Of a stretch of DNA of 64,000 bases, positions 1 through 10,082 are shown one piece after another. Under the pieces are notes generated by a model that did not search any database, was not told where the DNA came from, and worked only from the letters and a program-made list of their open reading frames with translations. The DNA comes from Moritella sp. 24 (GTDB lineage Bacteria; Pseudomonadota; Gammaproteobacteria; Enterobacterales; Moritellaceae). Both the position numbers and the translations under genes were made by a program. The stretch spans positions 3,915,505 to 3,979,504 of the forward strand of contig NZ_CP056123.1 in the NCBI RefSeq assembly GCF_018219155.1, written 5' to 3'. Positions within the stretch are counted from its first letter, which is position 1. Every line of letters begins with the position of its first letter.

Positions 1-395
1 TTATCGTTATTATCCCAAATCGCAATAGCAAACATGCCATTTAATTTAGAGACAAAATCAATACCGTGTTTTTGATATAAACGTAATAATACTTCAGTAT
101 CACAGTGCGTTTTACACTCAAATTCCGTATTTTTTAGTTCATCCGCTAATTCAACATGGTTAAATATCTCACCATTTTGAACAACCACAATTTGTTTATC
201 ATCCGAGATAAAAGGCTGTTGACCATGCTCAATATCTAAAATAGCCAAACGCTGGTTACCTAAAGCAAGTCCAGGCTCGACAAATATACCTTGGCCATCT
301 GGGCCTCGGTAATTAATCACATCCCCCATGTTCTGTAATGCTGAACCCGTTAGGCTACGACCTTGTAAGTCAAAATATCCAAAAATACCGCACAT
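1..395 (-). CDS. Asparagine synthase-like glutamine amidotransferase (partial, N-terminal part)
   Basis: The reading frame starts at 395 with MCGIFGYF and runs off the left edge, so only about 131 residues are visible. Cys2 directly after the initiator Met is the nucleophile of class II (Ntn-type) glutamine amidotransferases. NYRGPDGQG and QNGEIFNH are typical of the AsnB/glutaminase domain. The synthetase half lies outside the window. Family members either make asparagine or amidate sugar carboxylates in polysaccharide loci (the WbpS/AsnB-like group). The place at the end of a glycan gene set, 2 bp upstream of an initiating sugar transferase, favours sugar amidation, but that is inference. 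Confidence 0.85.
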   Translation of the reverse strand, partial: MCGIFGYFDLQGRSLTGSALQNMGDVINYRGPDGQGIFVEPGLALGNQRLAILDIEHGQQPFISDDKQIVVVQNGEIFNHVELADELKNTEFECKTHCDTEVLLRLYQKHGIDFVSKLNGMFAIAIWDNND

Positions 396-397
396 AA

Positions 398-952
398 TTA
401 GTTACCGCCTTTCACTACAACTTGCTTTATAGTCATAAAAATAATTTTCAAATCAAATATAATATTATGGTTATCCACATATTCGAGATCTAAATTTTCC
501 CTCTCTTCAAACGTAGCACTCGAACGTTTAGTCGCTTGCGCTAAGCCTGTAATACCTGGTTTAACCGTATTCCTTTTTTTCCACGAGACAGGTGAATATA
601 ACTCCTCCTGCTGTGCTACATTTGGTCTCGGGCCAACAACACTCATATGGCCTAGTAATACATTAAGTAATTGTGGTAATTCATCAATACTGGTCCGTCT
701 CAAAAATTGACCAACACGTGTAATACGAGGGTCATTTACAGACGTGAAATAAGGACCTATTTTATCCGCATCAACACGCATACTACGAAACTTATACATG
801 CCGAATTCTTTCCCATTTAGACCAATACGTTTTTGGGTATAAAAAACAGAACCAAAGTTATCCCATACGATGGCAATTGCCACGATCAAAAAGAATGGTA
901 AAACACAGAGCAATACACACAACGATGAGAATATATCAAAAAATCTTTTCAT
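398..952 (-). CDS. PglC-like initiating sugar-phosphate transferase
   Basis: This 184-residue protein has one hydrophobic segment (about residues 9-31) followed by the bacterial sugar transferase domain. The motifs FYTQKRIG, YKFRSMR, DELPQLLNVL and SVVGPRP are all present. The family transfers a sugar phosphate from a UDP-sugar to undecaprenyl phosphate at the inner membrane, the first step of repeat-unit synthesis. The length fits the short monotopic PglC/WecP-type enzymes, so it is not truncated. It overlaps the stop of the aldolase gene by one base and precedes the amidotransferase, so the three look co-transcribed. It is the second initiating transferase in the window (the other is at 9133-10041). 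The donor sugar is unknown; the product of the dehydratase at 3268-5193 is the obvious candidate. Confidence 0.9.
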   Translation of the reverse strand: MKRFFDIFSSLCVLLCVLPFFLIVAIAIVWDNFGSVFYTQKRIGLNGKEFGMYKFRSMRVDADKIGPYFTSVNDPRITRVGQFLRRTSIDELPQLLNVLLGHMSVVGPRPNVAQQEELYSPVSWKKRNTVKPGITGLAQATKRSSATFEERENLDLEYVDNHNIIFDLKIIFMTIKQVVVKGGN

Positions 953-1770
953 TAATGCTTACTCGCAATTATACTGTTAATAATATCAATAACTTTCGTT
1001 TTATCCGCTAACTGCACGGCTTCATTTCGTTGTAATAAATACGTTCTTGTGTCCATAATTTTGCTCACCTCATTCTCAAGGTTCATCACACTTTTAAATT
1101 CGACTAAAGATTCACTTTTATGATGAAAAGCTCGAGATAAAATAACACAAGAAGAACCTAAACGAACATGCTCAGCTAAAATCAATTCGGCAGGTAACGT
1201 CCCTTCACCAATACGAGCCATACCACCAAAACCAAACGGTAGCCCAGCATCTTTTACTATGTTAATCAATGATTCAAGTAAACCATTTGCTAACGGCTCA
1301 AACATGAAGTTAAGTTTTAAATCTAAATGTAGGTCATTTAAGCCAATATAGATTTCACTGACCCCTTCAACTTTAACAACATCAGCGAGACAGGCAGCTG
1401 CAGCCGCAGTTTCAACTAAGGGAATACATTTGGCGCGACCAGCGATCAAACGACAAAAAGAATTTACCTGTTCGGCCGTCGTAAACATCGGTAGCATAAG
1501 TAAATCAGCACCAGCACTAATCGCCTGTTCGACTTCCAGTTCAGAACCATCATACAAAGGATTTAATCGGATCAATAATTCATGCTCACCAATCACATTG
1601 CGGATATGGCGGGCATCTTGTATCGAGTGCTTGCTGATCAAGGTATCTAAATGGCCTTGTCGTTCAAATTTACCATTAACCTCTAAATCAACAAATATTC
1701 GCGATATACCAGCATCAACGGCGTGTTTAGCTAAATCCACATCATTTGTAATTAGCATTAAATTAAACAT
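952..1770 (-). CDS. HpcH/HpaI aldolase / citrate lyase family protein
   Basis: This is a 272-residue TIM-barrel protein of the HpcH/HpaI (phosphoenolpyruvate/pyruvate domain) superfamily. Visible family residues are Arg68 in LIRLNP, metal-ligand Glu120 in IPLVETAAA and Asp146 in IGLNDLHLD. The family catalyses retro-aldol or aldol reactions with pyruvate or oxaloacetate-type enolates. It starts one codon before the flippase stop and overlaps the sugar transferase start, so it is embedded in the glycan operon. That suggests it makes or uses a small keto-acid building block for the polysaccharide. This role is inferred; no sugar-specific motif is visible. Confidence 0.8.
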   Translation of the reverse strand: MFNLMLITNDVDLAKHAVDAGISRIFVDLEVNGKFERQGHLDTLISKHSIQDARHIRNVIGEHELLIRLNPLYDGSELEVEQAISAGADLLMLPMFTTAEQVNSFCRLIAGRAKCIPLVETAAAAACLADVVKVEGVSEIYIGLNDLHLDLKLNFMFEPLANGLLESLINIVKDAGLPFGFGGMARIGEGTLPAELILAEHVRLGSSCVILSRAFHHKSESLVEFKSVMNLENEVSKIMDTRTYLLQRNEAVQLADKTKVIDIINSIIASKH

Positions 1771-3264
1771 TTAAAACCCTTTTTTAGACTTAATTATTTG
1801 TCGAATGTCTTTATTCATCAAAACACATAACACTAAGAATATAATACAAGAAATACTTGCTACCAGCATGTCCAGCCAGATACTGGCTTGAACGAGATTG
1901 ATTTGTGACAGTAACCAAGCATAAATCACTGCAGCTACCACTAGCTTAATAAAATCAATAATGAAATGTTGATTAACAATGTCTATTTTATGTTTAACGA
2001 CAAGAACCAAAAATAACGATAAGCTCAATAATGCATACGTTAATACCATCAAATCAAATAGTTCATCTATACTACTGACAACGCCATAACCTATGGTAAA
2101 GAATAATATCGCTAAACCAGTTGAACAAAGTAATGCACTTAAAGTATCTCGTCTTGACGCTAAGACAGCAATTAATAATGCATTAACCCCCTGAAAAGGT
2201 AAGGTACGAACTGCACTATTAAAATAAATAGATATCTTATCAAGCTGCTCAACATTCAGTTGATTCCAATCATAAATAAGTGTTACAACCGAAGCAGAGA
2301 AATGCTGTAAAGGCACAAAAACAGCAAACGAGATGGCTATAACAGAAAGTATCACACGTTTGAATGTTGTTAAAAAATCTCGTTCATTGTCTGCCGCAAA
2401 TAGCCCTGAAAAACGAGGGAAAAACACAATTGAAAACACCGTTAAAACAACGCCTAACGGAAACTCGACCAACTTAATCGCGTAATTAACCAACGATAAT
2501 TCTCCAGCGCCATTTTCAGAAGCGATCGCCCGAGTCACCACCGGCATGAGAAAAATAATACCACCAGTTAGTACACCATAAAAATAGCGTCTCAACAGCG
2601 AACTAGACACTAAGTTTTGCTTAAAAGCACTGAAGCTGAAAGGTATAACCTGAGAGTTTATCACTTGACTCGTCCAGCGAACAAAAGCCGCCGAACAGAC
2701 ACCTATTGATATAATGAATAATATATATTCCGCATCAAACAAACTCGTTATATATAAACTAGCAATAAGTACCAAATTAAAAATAAAAGTGCCTAATGCT
2801 GGTATAAGAAACTTACCATTAGAATGCAAAAATGCAGTTGTAATTCCAGCGGATACCGTCAAAGGGATAGCAATAAAAGTGATCGCAAACGTGCTGCTAT
2901 ACTTTTGAATAACCGTGTCGCTTAATCCCGGTGCAAATGCATTCAAAATATCACCCGCGAAGAAATAAGCGCATATACTAAAAATACAAAACGTCCCTAG
3001 CAATAACATAATAATTTGTTGATAAAGTGCTTTCGCAGCCTCTTTATCTAAACGCTTAAACTCAGGTATTAATGCCATACCAAGCGCACCACCAACAAGT
3101 AAATTAACTAAAACATCAGGTGTAGATAAAAAAACAATGATTAAATCTGTTTGCTCTGAAGCACCAAACGTTGACGCAATAAAAGTTTCTCGGACAAAAC
3201 CAGACAATCGACCAATAAAAAGTCCGATAGAAACAAATAAACTCGATACTAACAAATTACGCAT
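1771..3264 (-). CDS. MurJ/MviN-like MOP-superfamily flippase
   Basis: This 497-residue, highly hydrophobic protein has about 14 predicted membrane segments. It begins with the MurJ-type N-terminus (SGFVRETFIASTFGASEQTD, about residues 21-40) and has GGALGMALIPEF near residue 58. The family flips undecaprenyl-linked glycans across the inner membrane. It sits between the dehydratase and the aldolase, with only a few bases between the genes, so it probably serves the second glycan set. The housekeeping peptidoglycan MurJ is usually near ribF or rpsT, which are not here, so I read this as a glycan-locus paralogue. A separate WzxE-like flippase is at 29875-31131. Confidence 0.8.
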   Translation of the reverse strand: MRNLLVSSLFVSIGLFIGRLSGFVRETFIASTFGASEQTDLIIVFLSTPDVLVNLLVGGALGMALIPEFKRLDKEAAKALYQQIIMLLLGTFCIFSICAYFFAGDILNAFAPGLSDTVIQKYSSTFAITFIAIPLTVSAGITTAFLHSNGKFLIPALGTFIFNLVLIASLYITSLFDAEYILFIISIGVCSAAFVRWTSQVINSQVIPFSFSAFKQNLVSSSLLRRYFYGVLTGGIIFLMPVVTRAIASENGAGELSLVNYAIKLVEFPLGVVLTVFSIVFFPRFSGLFAADNERDFLTTFKRVILSVIAISFAVFVPLQHFSASVVTLIYDWNQLNVEQLDKISIYFNSAVRTLPFQGVNALLIAVLASRRDTLSALLCSTGLAILFFTIGYGVVSSIDELFDLMVLTYALLSLSLFLVLVVKHKIDIVNQHFIIDFIKLVVAAVIYAWLLSQINLVQASIWLDMLVASISCIIFLVLCVLMNKDIRQIIKSKKGF

Positions 3265-3267
3265 AAC

Positions 3268-5193
3268 TCAATTCTTTTCATTAGTTAAAGTGCTGGTTTT
3301 ATTATTTTCTAACCAAACCAAATCACATATACCATCTTTCGGCTTAAATCCAGTGGGCGCTGAAAGTAGAACATCACGAATAGCTTGATTATCAAAATCA
3401 AAACAAGCTTTCTCTAATGTTGCTAATAATATTTCCATTTCAAGCCAAGGTAAGTGCTCTTCATGCGCGGTCATAATCCGCTGATGACTCGTTTTAGCAA
3501 CGTTATCACCAATTAATAGCTCTTCGTACAACTTCTCTCCTGGTCGTAATCCGGTCACAGTAATCTCAATATCTCCTTGTGGATTACTGTCATCTTTTAC
3601 CGAAAAACCACTCAAATGAATCATCTTAGTAGCAAGATCATATATTTTTATCGGTTCGCCCATATCCAGTACAAATACGTCTCCACCTTGACCCATGGCG
3701 CCAGCTTGTATAACTAATTGCGCCGCTTCGGGGATCGTCATGAAATAACGAATAATGTCCTTGTCAGTCAACGTTAAAGGACCACCAGATTGGATTTGCT
3801 TCTTAAACAAAGGGACTACTGAACCAGAAGATCCCAGTACATTACCAAATCGCACCATACAAAAACGTGTTTGACCTTGCTCTTTGGCTAATGCTTGTAA
3901 TACCAATTCAGCCATACGTTTACTTGCCCCCATAACATTAGTCGGGCGAACAGCTTTATCGGTAGAAATTAATACAAAATTTTCGACTCCAGCACTGATC
4001 GCTGCGCGAGCAGTTTTTAGCGTTCCAAAAACATTATTACTGGCACCTTCACTCACGTTATATTCAACCAGTGGGACATGTTTATAGGCAGCTGCGTGAT
4101 AAATCGTCTCCACTTTAAAGGCCATCATAATCGACAGTAGTCGTGACTCCAACTGCACAGAGCCCATTAAAGGATAAAGTTCGATATCTAAATCACTTCG
4201 TATTATCGTTTCACGTAGTTCTTTTTCAATGGTATATAAATTAAATTCAGACACATCAAAAATAACTAATTTAGTCGGAGCTTGTAACAAAATTTGGCGA
4301 CAAAGTTCAGAGCCAATAGAACCGCCCGCCCCCGTGACCATCACTACTTTATTTTGAATATTCGCATGCATCAAAGATGAGTCTGGCTGCACCGAGTCTC
4401 GACCAAGCAAGTCCGCAATATCAACTTGCTTTATTTGATCAATTTGATAATCACCATTAACAAGTTCAGTCATACCTGGAACCGTCAAGACCTTAATCTC
4501 TGATTTCTCTAATTCCGCTATTACGTGTTGACGCTCAAATTGTTTCGCACTCGGTATAGCCAATAACACTTTTTCCACATCATAATGTTCAATGAGTTTA
4601 TTTAACTGAGTCACTGAAAATACGCTTAAACCATTAATTGTTTTACCATGAAGTAACTGATTATCATCCATAAAAGCAACTGGTTTAAATTCTTTACTAT
4701 ATGCAAGTGCAGAATGCAGCTGTCGACCAGCACCACCTGCACCATAAATAATAATAGGAACACCGCGCTTTAACGTCGTCATATAATGAAATAGATTACG
4801 GTAGAGTAAACGTGAACCACCAATAATAAGCATGGTGTAAGCAATATAAATAAAAGGTAATGATCGTGGTAGCATTAAATCATTAATATAAAAGCCTAAA
4901 ACAAGGAATAACCCTGCAACAAGAATACCTTGTGTAATTGTCCGAATAAAACTTGCGCTAACATATCGGAAGACTACTTGGTACATCCCAATTTTAAAAA
5001 AATAAGCAACTGAACATAATGCGATAACGCTAATCCATCCCCAATACAAAGGCTCAAAAATCAGCTCACTCGCATCTATACGAGTAAAAAATGCAGCCCA
5101 AAAACAAAATATCAGACAACAGAAATCAAATGTTAATTTAATCCCATTTTTTATTGTTTTCGATAAATCAAATACTCGTAATATAAACTGCAT
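3268..5193 (-). CDS. Membrane-bound UDP-HexNAc 4,6-dehydratase (PglF/WbpM/FlaA1 type)
   Basis: This 641-residue protein has four N-terminal membrane segments (within residues 15-130), a first Rossmann-like domain around IIIYGAGGAGRQL (about 147), and a second NAD-binding domain starting at TGAGGSIGSELCRQ (about 289). The active-site region reads STDKAVRPTNVMGASKRMAE, where Met replaces the usual SDR tyrosine, as is normal in the PglF/FlaA1/WbpM group. These enzymes convert UDP-GlcNAc to a 4-keto-6-deoxy sugar for QuiNAc, FucNAc or bacillosamine. No obvious aminotransferase or reductase partner lies beside it within the window; it may lie beyond the left edge. It is first in its set, with 228 bp upstream before the MBL gene. 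Confidence 0.92.
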   Translation of the reverse strand: MQFILRVFDLSKTIKNGIKLTFDFCCLIFCFWAAFFTRIDASELIFEPLYWGWISVIALCSVAYFFKIGMYQVVFRYVSASFIRTITQGILVAGLFLVLGFYINDLMLPRSLPFIYIAYTMLIIGGSRLLYRNLFHYMTTLKRGVPIIIYGAGGAGRQLHSALAYSKEFKPVAFMDDNQLLHGKTINGLSVFSVTQLNKLIEHYDVEKVLLAIPSAKQFERQHVIAELEKSEIKVLTVPGMTELVNGDYQIDQIKQVDIADLLGRDSVQPDSSLMHANIQNKVVMVTGAGGSIGSELCRQILLQAPTKLVIFDVSEFNLYTIEKELRETIIRSDLDIELYPLMGSVQLESRLLSIMMAFKVETIYHAAAYKHVPLVEYNVSEGASNNVFGTLKTARAAISAGVENFVLISTDKAVRPTNVMGASKRMAELVLQALAKEQGQTRFCMVRFGNVLGSSGSVVPLFKKQIQSGGPLTLTDKDIIRYFMTIPEAAQLVIQAGAMGQGGDVFVLDMGEPIKIYDLATKMIHLSGFSVKDDSNPQGDIEITVTGLRPGEKLYEELLIGDNVAKTSHQRIMTAHEEHLPWLEMEILLATLEKACFDFDNQAIRDVLLSAPTGFKPKDGICDLVWLENNKTSTLTNEKN

Positions 5194-5421
5194 TTACTTT
5201 ATGTTTCCGGTCATAAGTGGGAAGAGATAGTTAATAACAGGCTAATATCATGATACAACGAACAACTTTTAGACAACTAAAACTGCTCATATCCATCCAT
5301 AACTATAATTAGCTAAATAACCTTAGAAAATACCAGTTTTATAGTTGTCCCGCAACTAGCACATCACAACTGAATTAAATCATTCGGCTTAAATAGTACT
5401 GAGGAAAATATAGATATAAAC

Positions 5422-6858
5422 TTACTCAGTCGGCCTTAATATCCTAGAATCAGGAACTAATTGTCTCAGCTTTTCTTCTAGTACTAATTTCGCCTCTTCA
5501 TCACCGTGCACTATACGTATCTCTCGTGGTTTATGGCGAATGTGTTTAACAAAATTCAGTAAATCAAGTTGATCGGCATGGGCTGAATAACCACTAATCG
5601 TATGAATACCTGCCTTGATAGCGATACGTTTATCATTGAGTTCAACATAACCACCTGTTGGTCCGTACTGTTGGATATCACGGCCAGGCGTCCCCTTAGC
5701 CTGATAACCAACAAAAATGACATCAGCTTTAGCATCGGGTAGAAATTGCATGAGGTAATTAACGATACGTCCCCCGCTACACATACCACTGGCAGCAATA
5801 ACGATGGCTGGTCTGTTACGTTTCGATAGGTATTTGACAACTGTACAGTGATCTTGGTGGCTGTCGATGGTGTAGAGTTGATCAAAATCGAGAGGATGCC
5901 GACCTTGTTTCAATATTCCCTGTGCTTCCTTATCCCATAGTTCTTTAAAATCACGGTATTTACTGGTGAAATTAGCCGCCATGGGTGAATCGACGATGAT
6001 CTCGATATGTTTCCATAAACTCTTCTTTGGTGCGGCATGGATAAATTGTTCAATTTCGTAGAGTAACTCCTGTGTTCGGCCAATACTGAATGCAGGGATC
6101 AGTACCACGCCATTATCACTGACGGCATGTTCAATCACGGCTTGGAGTTTTTGACTACGCTGATTACGATGCTCGTGTCGTTTATCACCATAGGTACTTT
6201 CAATAATTAAGGTATCAGCACGGTACGGCGCACGAGGGGCAGATAACAGCGGGCTGTAAGAGGCGCCGAGATCACCTGAAAATACGAGGCGATGACGGTA
6301 AATCGGCTTATCAGTAGCTAATTCAATCTCGACATAAGCAGAACCGAGAATATGACCGGCAGGACAAAAACGGATCTTTTGGCGTTGATAGCAGATTTCA
6401 TTATCACTGATGTCTTCTTTGGGGATATTCAATACGTCAATGGTTTGCCATTTTTGATACGGCACTGGGATAAGTTGTTTTTCTAATAGGGATAGGCAAG
6501 CTTGGATGAGTTTTTTATCGCGGGTGACGCCAACTTTCAGGGCATCTTCAATAACAAGAGGTAGGAGTGCTACCGTGGCTTCAGTCGCGTATATTGGACC
6601 GGTATAGCCTGCGGCTAGTAGATAGGGTATACGACCGACGTGATCGATATGACAATGGGTGATGATAAGCGCTTTAATGGTACGGACATTAAAGTCGATA
6701 TTGAGTTGGTTTTTATTATGACTGTTATTATTGTTCGCTGCGGCTTCAGAACCTTGAAATAGACCACAATCAATTAATACTGAATTGTAGTCATTCATAT
6801 ACAGCTGATGACAAGAGCCTGTCACGCCATTAACAGCACCATGATGTAAAATACGCAT
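5422..6858 (-). CDS. MBL-fold beta-CASP RNase-like protein
   Basis: The 478-residue protein carries the metallo-beta-lactamase metal motif HCHIDHVGR near residue 70. The later metal and beta-CASP motifs GDLGASYSPLL, ESTYGDKRHEHR, ASGMCSGGRIVNY and SGYSAHADQ are also present, and the C-terminal part is an RMMBL domain. The family cleaves RNA (YsgA/CPSF-73-like). I chose the ATG at 6858 over the one at 6879 because AAGGA lies 8 bases before it. It is a single gene between galE and the second glycan set, with no sign of translational coupling to either. No glycan role is evident. Confidence 0.88.
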   Translation of the reverse strand: MRILHHGAVNGVTGSCHQLYMNDYNSVLIDCGLFQGSEAAANNNNSHNKNQLNIDFNVRTIKALIITHCHIDHVGRIPYLLAAGYTGPIYATEATVALLPLVIEDALKVGVTRDKKLIQACLSLLEKQLIPVPYQKWQTIDVLNIPKEDISDNEICYQRQKIRFCPAGHILGSAYVEIELATDKPIYRHRLVFSGDLGASYSPLLSAPRAPYRADTLIIESTYGDKRHEHRNQRSQKLQAVIEHAVSDNGVVLIPAFSIGRTQELLYEIEQFIHAAPKKSLWKHIEIIVDSPMAANFTSKYRDFKELWDKEAQGILKQGRHPLDFDQLYTIDSHQDHCTVVKYLSKRNRPAIVIAASGMCSGGRIVNYLMQFLPDAKADVIFVGYQAKGTPGRDIQQYGPTGGYVELNDKRIAIKAGIHTISGYSAHADQLDLLNFVKHIRHKPREIRIVHGDEEAKLVLEEKLRQLVPDSRILRPTE

Positions 6859-7085
6859 TGTTTCCGTCCTTGGAAGCATATGATACCAATGACAATAAAT
6901 AGATATTCATATTTAATGCAACGGGTATTTAAACAATTAGTTTAAAGCTTGGAACCAAAGAAAGTAATAGGTCAATGCGCTTATTTAAGTACGGCTTTAG
7001 CGCTGAATTACATTGTCAGCTTAATAACATTTAACTCTATGTTAATTAGACCGCCAACTCTCTGTTAACAGCCTTTTAAACATCT

Positions 7086-8093
7086 TTAATAACCGTCTGG
7101 GTTATTTGATTGCCAGCGCCATGTATCAGCGGTCATGTCACTAATACTACGCTCGGCTTTCCAACCTAATTCTCGCTCGGCAAGATCTGTTGCTGCATAA
7201 CATTGAGCTATATCACCTTCACGGCGTGGTGCTATTTGATAAGCAACTGCTTTACCAGATGCTTGCTCAAACGCTTTAACCATCTCGAGTACACTGTAAC
7301 CTTGACCAGTGCCTAAGTTATACGTCACTAAGCCTGGATTAGTCATTAGCTTTTCTAAGGCTTTTAAATGCCCTAATGCTAAATCAACCACGTGGATATA
7401 ATCACGAACGCCCGTGCCATCAACCGTGGCATAGTCATCACCAAATACGCTTAATTGCTTTAGTTTACCCACAGCCACTTGTGAGATGTATGGCATGAGG
7501 TTATTTGGAATATCATTTGGATCTTCACCAATCAAACCACTCTCGTGTGAACCAACTGGGTTGAAGTAACGTAAGCGGGCAATATTCCAACTATTGTCAG
7601 ACTTATACAGGTCAGCAAGAATTTCTTCAACCATTAACTTAGAGCGGCCGTAAGGATTAGTTGCAGACGTTGGGAAGCTTTCATCAATTGGTACAGAAGC
7701 CGGATCGCCATATACTGTTGCAGATGAACTAAATACAAAATTCTTCACATTGTGCTCAGCCATCACTTCTAAGATATTAACCGTCGCAGCAATGTTATTA
7801 CGGTAATACGTTAACGGGATCTGATTTGACTCGCCTACCGCTTTTAAACCCGCAAAGTGAATAACAGCCTTAACATCGTGCTCAGTAAAAATACGCGTTA
7901 ATACATCACTATCAAGCACATCACCACAGTAAAACTTAACACTTTTACCTGTGATTGATTTTACACGGTTTAATGATTCTTCACTTGAGTTACACAAATT
8001 ATCAATCACAACCACATCTTGATTGCTGTTTAATAATTCTAATACGGTGTGGCTACCTATATAACCTGCACCGCCTGTTACTAAAATTGTCAT
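7086..8093 (-). CDS. galE: UDP-glucose 4-epimerase
   Basis: This protein interconverts UDP-glucose and UDP-galactose in the cytoplasm. The 335 residues start with the NAD-binding [11 protein letters not shown], followed by [10 protein letters not shown] and the catalytic YGRSK, which fits the 338-residue E. coli enzyme. Start choice: GAGGG lies 6 bases before the ATG at 8093, whereas the ATG at 8099 abuts it and is too close. It is downstream of galU, separated by a strong hairpin at 8157-8206, so galE may have its own promoter or depend on read-through. Confidence 0.97.
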   Translation of the reverse strand: MTILVTGGAGYIGSHTVLELLNSNQDVVVIDNLCNSSEESLNRVKSITGKSVKFYCGDVLDSDVLTRIFTEHDVKAVIHFAGLKAVGESNQIPLTYYRNNIAATVNILEVMAEHNVKNFVFSSSATVYGDPASVPIDESFPTSATNPYGRSKLMVEEILADLYKSDNSWNIARLRYFNPVGSHESGLIGEDPNDIPNNLMPYISQVAVGKLKQLSVFGDDYATVDGTGVRDYIHVVDLALGHLKALEKLMTNPGLVTYNLGTGQGYSVLEMVKAFEQASGKAVAYQIAPRREGDIAQCYAATDLAERELGWKAERSISDMTADTWRWQSNNPDGY

Positions 8094-8156
8094 TTTCATC
8101 CCTCGTACTTATATCAAGTAAGTGAATTTTATATCTGACTTACTCATAAATGTATA

Positions 8157-8206
8157 AAAAAGGGGGGGAGTGACATTATATTATAAATGCCAACTCCCCC
8201 CTTTTC
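8157..8206 (-). terminator. Rho-independent terminator after galU
   Basis: Read on the minus strand, a GGGGGGAGT arm and an ACTCCCCCC arm flank a loop of about 20 bases, and a run of T follows. It lies between the galU stop and the galE start. The very G-rich stem plus T-tract is a classic intrinsic terminator and could attenuate galE. Confidence 0.8.
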
Positions 8207-8228
8207 AATCATCAACTAAAGATTAATT

Positions 8229-9131
8229 TTACTTTACAAGAGTTGTTAAAAAATCTTTCAGCTCATCACCAAACTCTTCATTACGAATACCGTATTCGAT
8301 ACATGCCTTCATATAACCAAGTTTTGAGCCACAGTCATGTGATTTACCACTAATATGGAAAGCTTCTACAGTTTCAGTTTCCATTAACGTTGCAATTGCA
8401 TCGGTCAATTGGATCTCGTCACCCGCGCCCGGAGGCGTTTTAGCTAGAATATCCCAAATAGCTGCAGGTAATACATAACGGCCAGTAACAGCAAGGTTTG
8501 ATGGCGCTTCTTCAATACTTGGTTTTTCCACAACAGCAGTCATCGCCGTTGATTGACCTGCATTCAACTCCGCACCACCGCAGTCAGCCACACCGTAACC
8601 AGATACGCTTTCTTTTGGCACAGGTTCAACCATGATCTGGCTAAAACCAGTGTCATTAAAACGAGTCATCATGCTCGCTAGATTTTCAGTATGAAGATCT
8701 GCACACATTTCGTCCATTAATACGTCAGGTAACACAACAGCAAATGGTGAATCACCAATAATTGGTTTCGCACACATAACAGCGTGGCCTAGACCCTTAG
8801 CAACGCCTTGACGAATATGCATGATCGTCACACCTTTTGGGCAGATCGCTTGTACTTCTTCAAGCAATTGACGTTTAACACGCTTTTCAAGGGTTGATTC
8901 TAATTCAAATGAAGTATCGAAATGGTTTTCAATGGCATTTTTAGAAGCATGCGTAACAAGCACAATTTCAGTAATGCCTGCCATCGCACATTCATTAACG
9001 ATGTATTGAATTAATGGTTTATCAACAACAGGCAACATTTCTTTTGGTATTGCTTTGGTTGCAGGTAGCATACGCGTGCCTAAGCCAGCAACAGGGATAA
9101 CCGCTTTTGTAATTTTAATTTCATTATTCAT
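8229..9131 (-). CDS. galU: UTP-glucose-1-phosphate uridylyltransferase
   Basis: GalU makes UDP-glucose from UTP and glucose-1-phosphate, the precursor for GalE and Ugd products. The 300-residue protein shows the nucleotidyltransferase motif [19 protein letters not shown] near its N-terminus, VLPDVLMDE and the VVEKPS segment, all standard for the family. I start it at the ATG at 9131, which follows the sugar transferase stop almost at once. A start at 9149 would overlap that gene and add six non-conserved residues. It lies in the ugd-transferase-galU-galE block. Confidence 0.96.
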   Translation of the reverse strand: MNNEIKITKAVIPVAGLGTRMLPATKAIPKEMLPVVDKPLIQYIVNECAMAGITEIVLVTHASKNAIENHFDTSFELESTLEKRVKRQLLEEVQAICPKGVTIMHIRQGVAKGLGHAVMCAKPIIGDSPFAVVLPDVLMDEMCADLHTENLASMMTRFNDTGFSQIMVEPVPKESVSGYGVADCGGAELNAGQSTAMTAVVEKPSIEEAPSNLAVTGRYVLPAAIWDILAKTPPGAGDEIQLTDAIATLMETETVEAFHISGKSHDCGSKLGYMKACIEYGIRNEEFGDELKDFLTTLVK

Positions 9132-9132
9132 G

Positions 9133-10041
9133 TTATTGACCCATACCAAAGATGACTACAGTAACAGTCTTAATAAGGATTTTAATATCATTCATGAATG
9201 TATGGTGTTTAATATAATACATATCATATTTATGTTTCCATATGGCATCTTCCGTTGAAGCGCCATATGGATAGCTCACTTGAGCTAAACCTGTTACGCC
9301 AGGCTTAACCGCATGCCTAAAACGATAAAACGGGATTTCTTTTTCTAATCCAGAGATAAAAACTTCACGCTCAGGTCTTGGCCCTACAATTGACATTTCA
9401 CTTTTAAATATATTAATAATTTGTGGTAATTCATCAATACGAGTTTTACGAATAAACTTACCCACTTTTGTTACTCGAGCATCATTTTTAGATGCCCACT
9501 GCGCACCATTTTTTTCAGCATCATTACGCATGGAACGAAATTTATAAACAAAAAATTCTTTATTAAACCGACCAGTTCTTTTTTGCTTATAAAATACTGG
9601 ACCTGGACTTTCAAGTTTAATAGCTATAGTAGTAATTAAAGCAATAGGCCAAGTTATCAATAATAAGATAACAGCACAGATAAGGTCTAAAATACGCTTA
9701 TTTCTCTGCTTCACTTTCTTAGATAGAATTGAAAATGACTTTTGATGTAAAAAATAGTTGGAGTGTAATAATTCAACTTCAGTATATTTTAGAGTAGCAT
9801 CAAGGTAACTAACTAAAGGCTCTACGTTTGCGCCATATTTTGTGGCTTGTACTAAATAAAATTGTTTTTCTTCAGACAAATCTGATGACATATAATGGCA
9901 AAACACTTTATCTTTATAATTATTAATGCTGTAATCATTAACAATTCCTGTAAATAAGTGTTTATCACATAAGCTACTTATAATTTCAACTTTATCATCA
10001 GGACAATAAATATGGATTATTTTTTTTTTTACGCTATTCAC
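9133..10041 (-). CDS. Undecaprenyl-phosphate sugar phosphotransferase (initiating transferase, short form)
   Basis: The 302-residue protein has a divergent N-terminal part (residues 1-110), one hydrophobic segment near 120-140 and then the bacterial sugar transferase domain with [33 protein letters not shown] and SIVGPRPE. It probably loads the first sugar phosphate onto undecaprenyl phosphate for the wza-type locus. It lacks the multi-pass N-terminus of full-length WbaP/WcaJ. The start is a GTG at 10041 with AAAGG about 11 bases upstream. Codons 4-8 contain an uninterrupted A11 tract, a possible slippage site. Ugd is upstream and galU immediately downstream. Confidence 0.9.
   Translation of the reverse strand: MNSVKKKIIHIYCPDDKVEIISSLCDKHLFTGIVNDYSINNYKDKVFCHYMSSDLSEEKQFYLVQATKYGANVEPLVSYLDATLKYTEVELLHSNYFLHQKSFSILSKKVKQRNKRILDLICAVILLLITWPIALITTIAIKLESPGPVFYKQKRTGRFNKEFFVYKFRSMRNDAEKNGAQWASKNDARVTKVGKFIRKTRIDELPQIINIFKSEMSIVGPRPEREVFISGLEKEIPFYRFRHAVKPGVTGLAQVSYPYGASTEDAIWKHKYDMYYIKHHTFMNDIKILIKTVTVVIFGMGQ
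10020..10030 (-). repeat. A11 homopolymer at the 5' end of the initiating transferase gene
   Basis: The plus strand has 11 consecutive T, which reads as A11 in codons 4-8 (Val-Lys-Lys-Lys-Ile) of the gene at 9133-10041. Such tracts are prone to polymerase or RNA polymerase slippage. Confidence 0.9.
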
Positions 10042-10082
10042 TATGAAAATACCTTTTATTAATTTATTTAATTTTTCATTGT

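Noticed and set aside
398-952. Possible truncation of the short sugar transferase
   Set aside because: At 184 residues with one membrane segment and all motifs it matches the complete PglC-type family.
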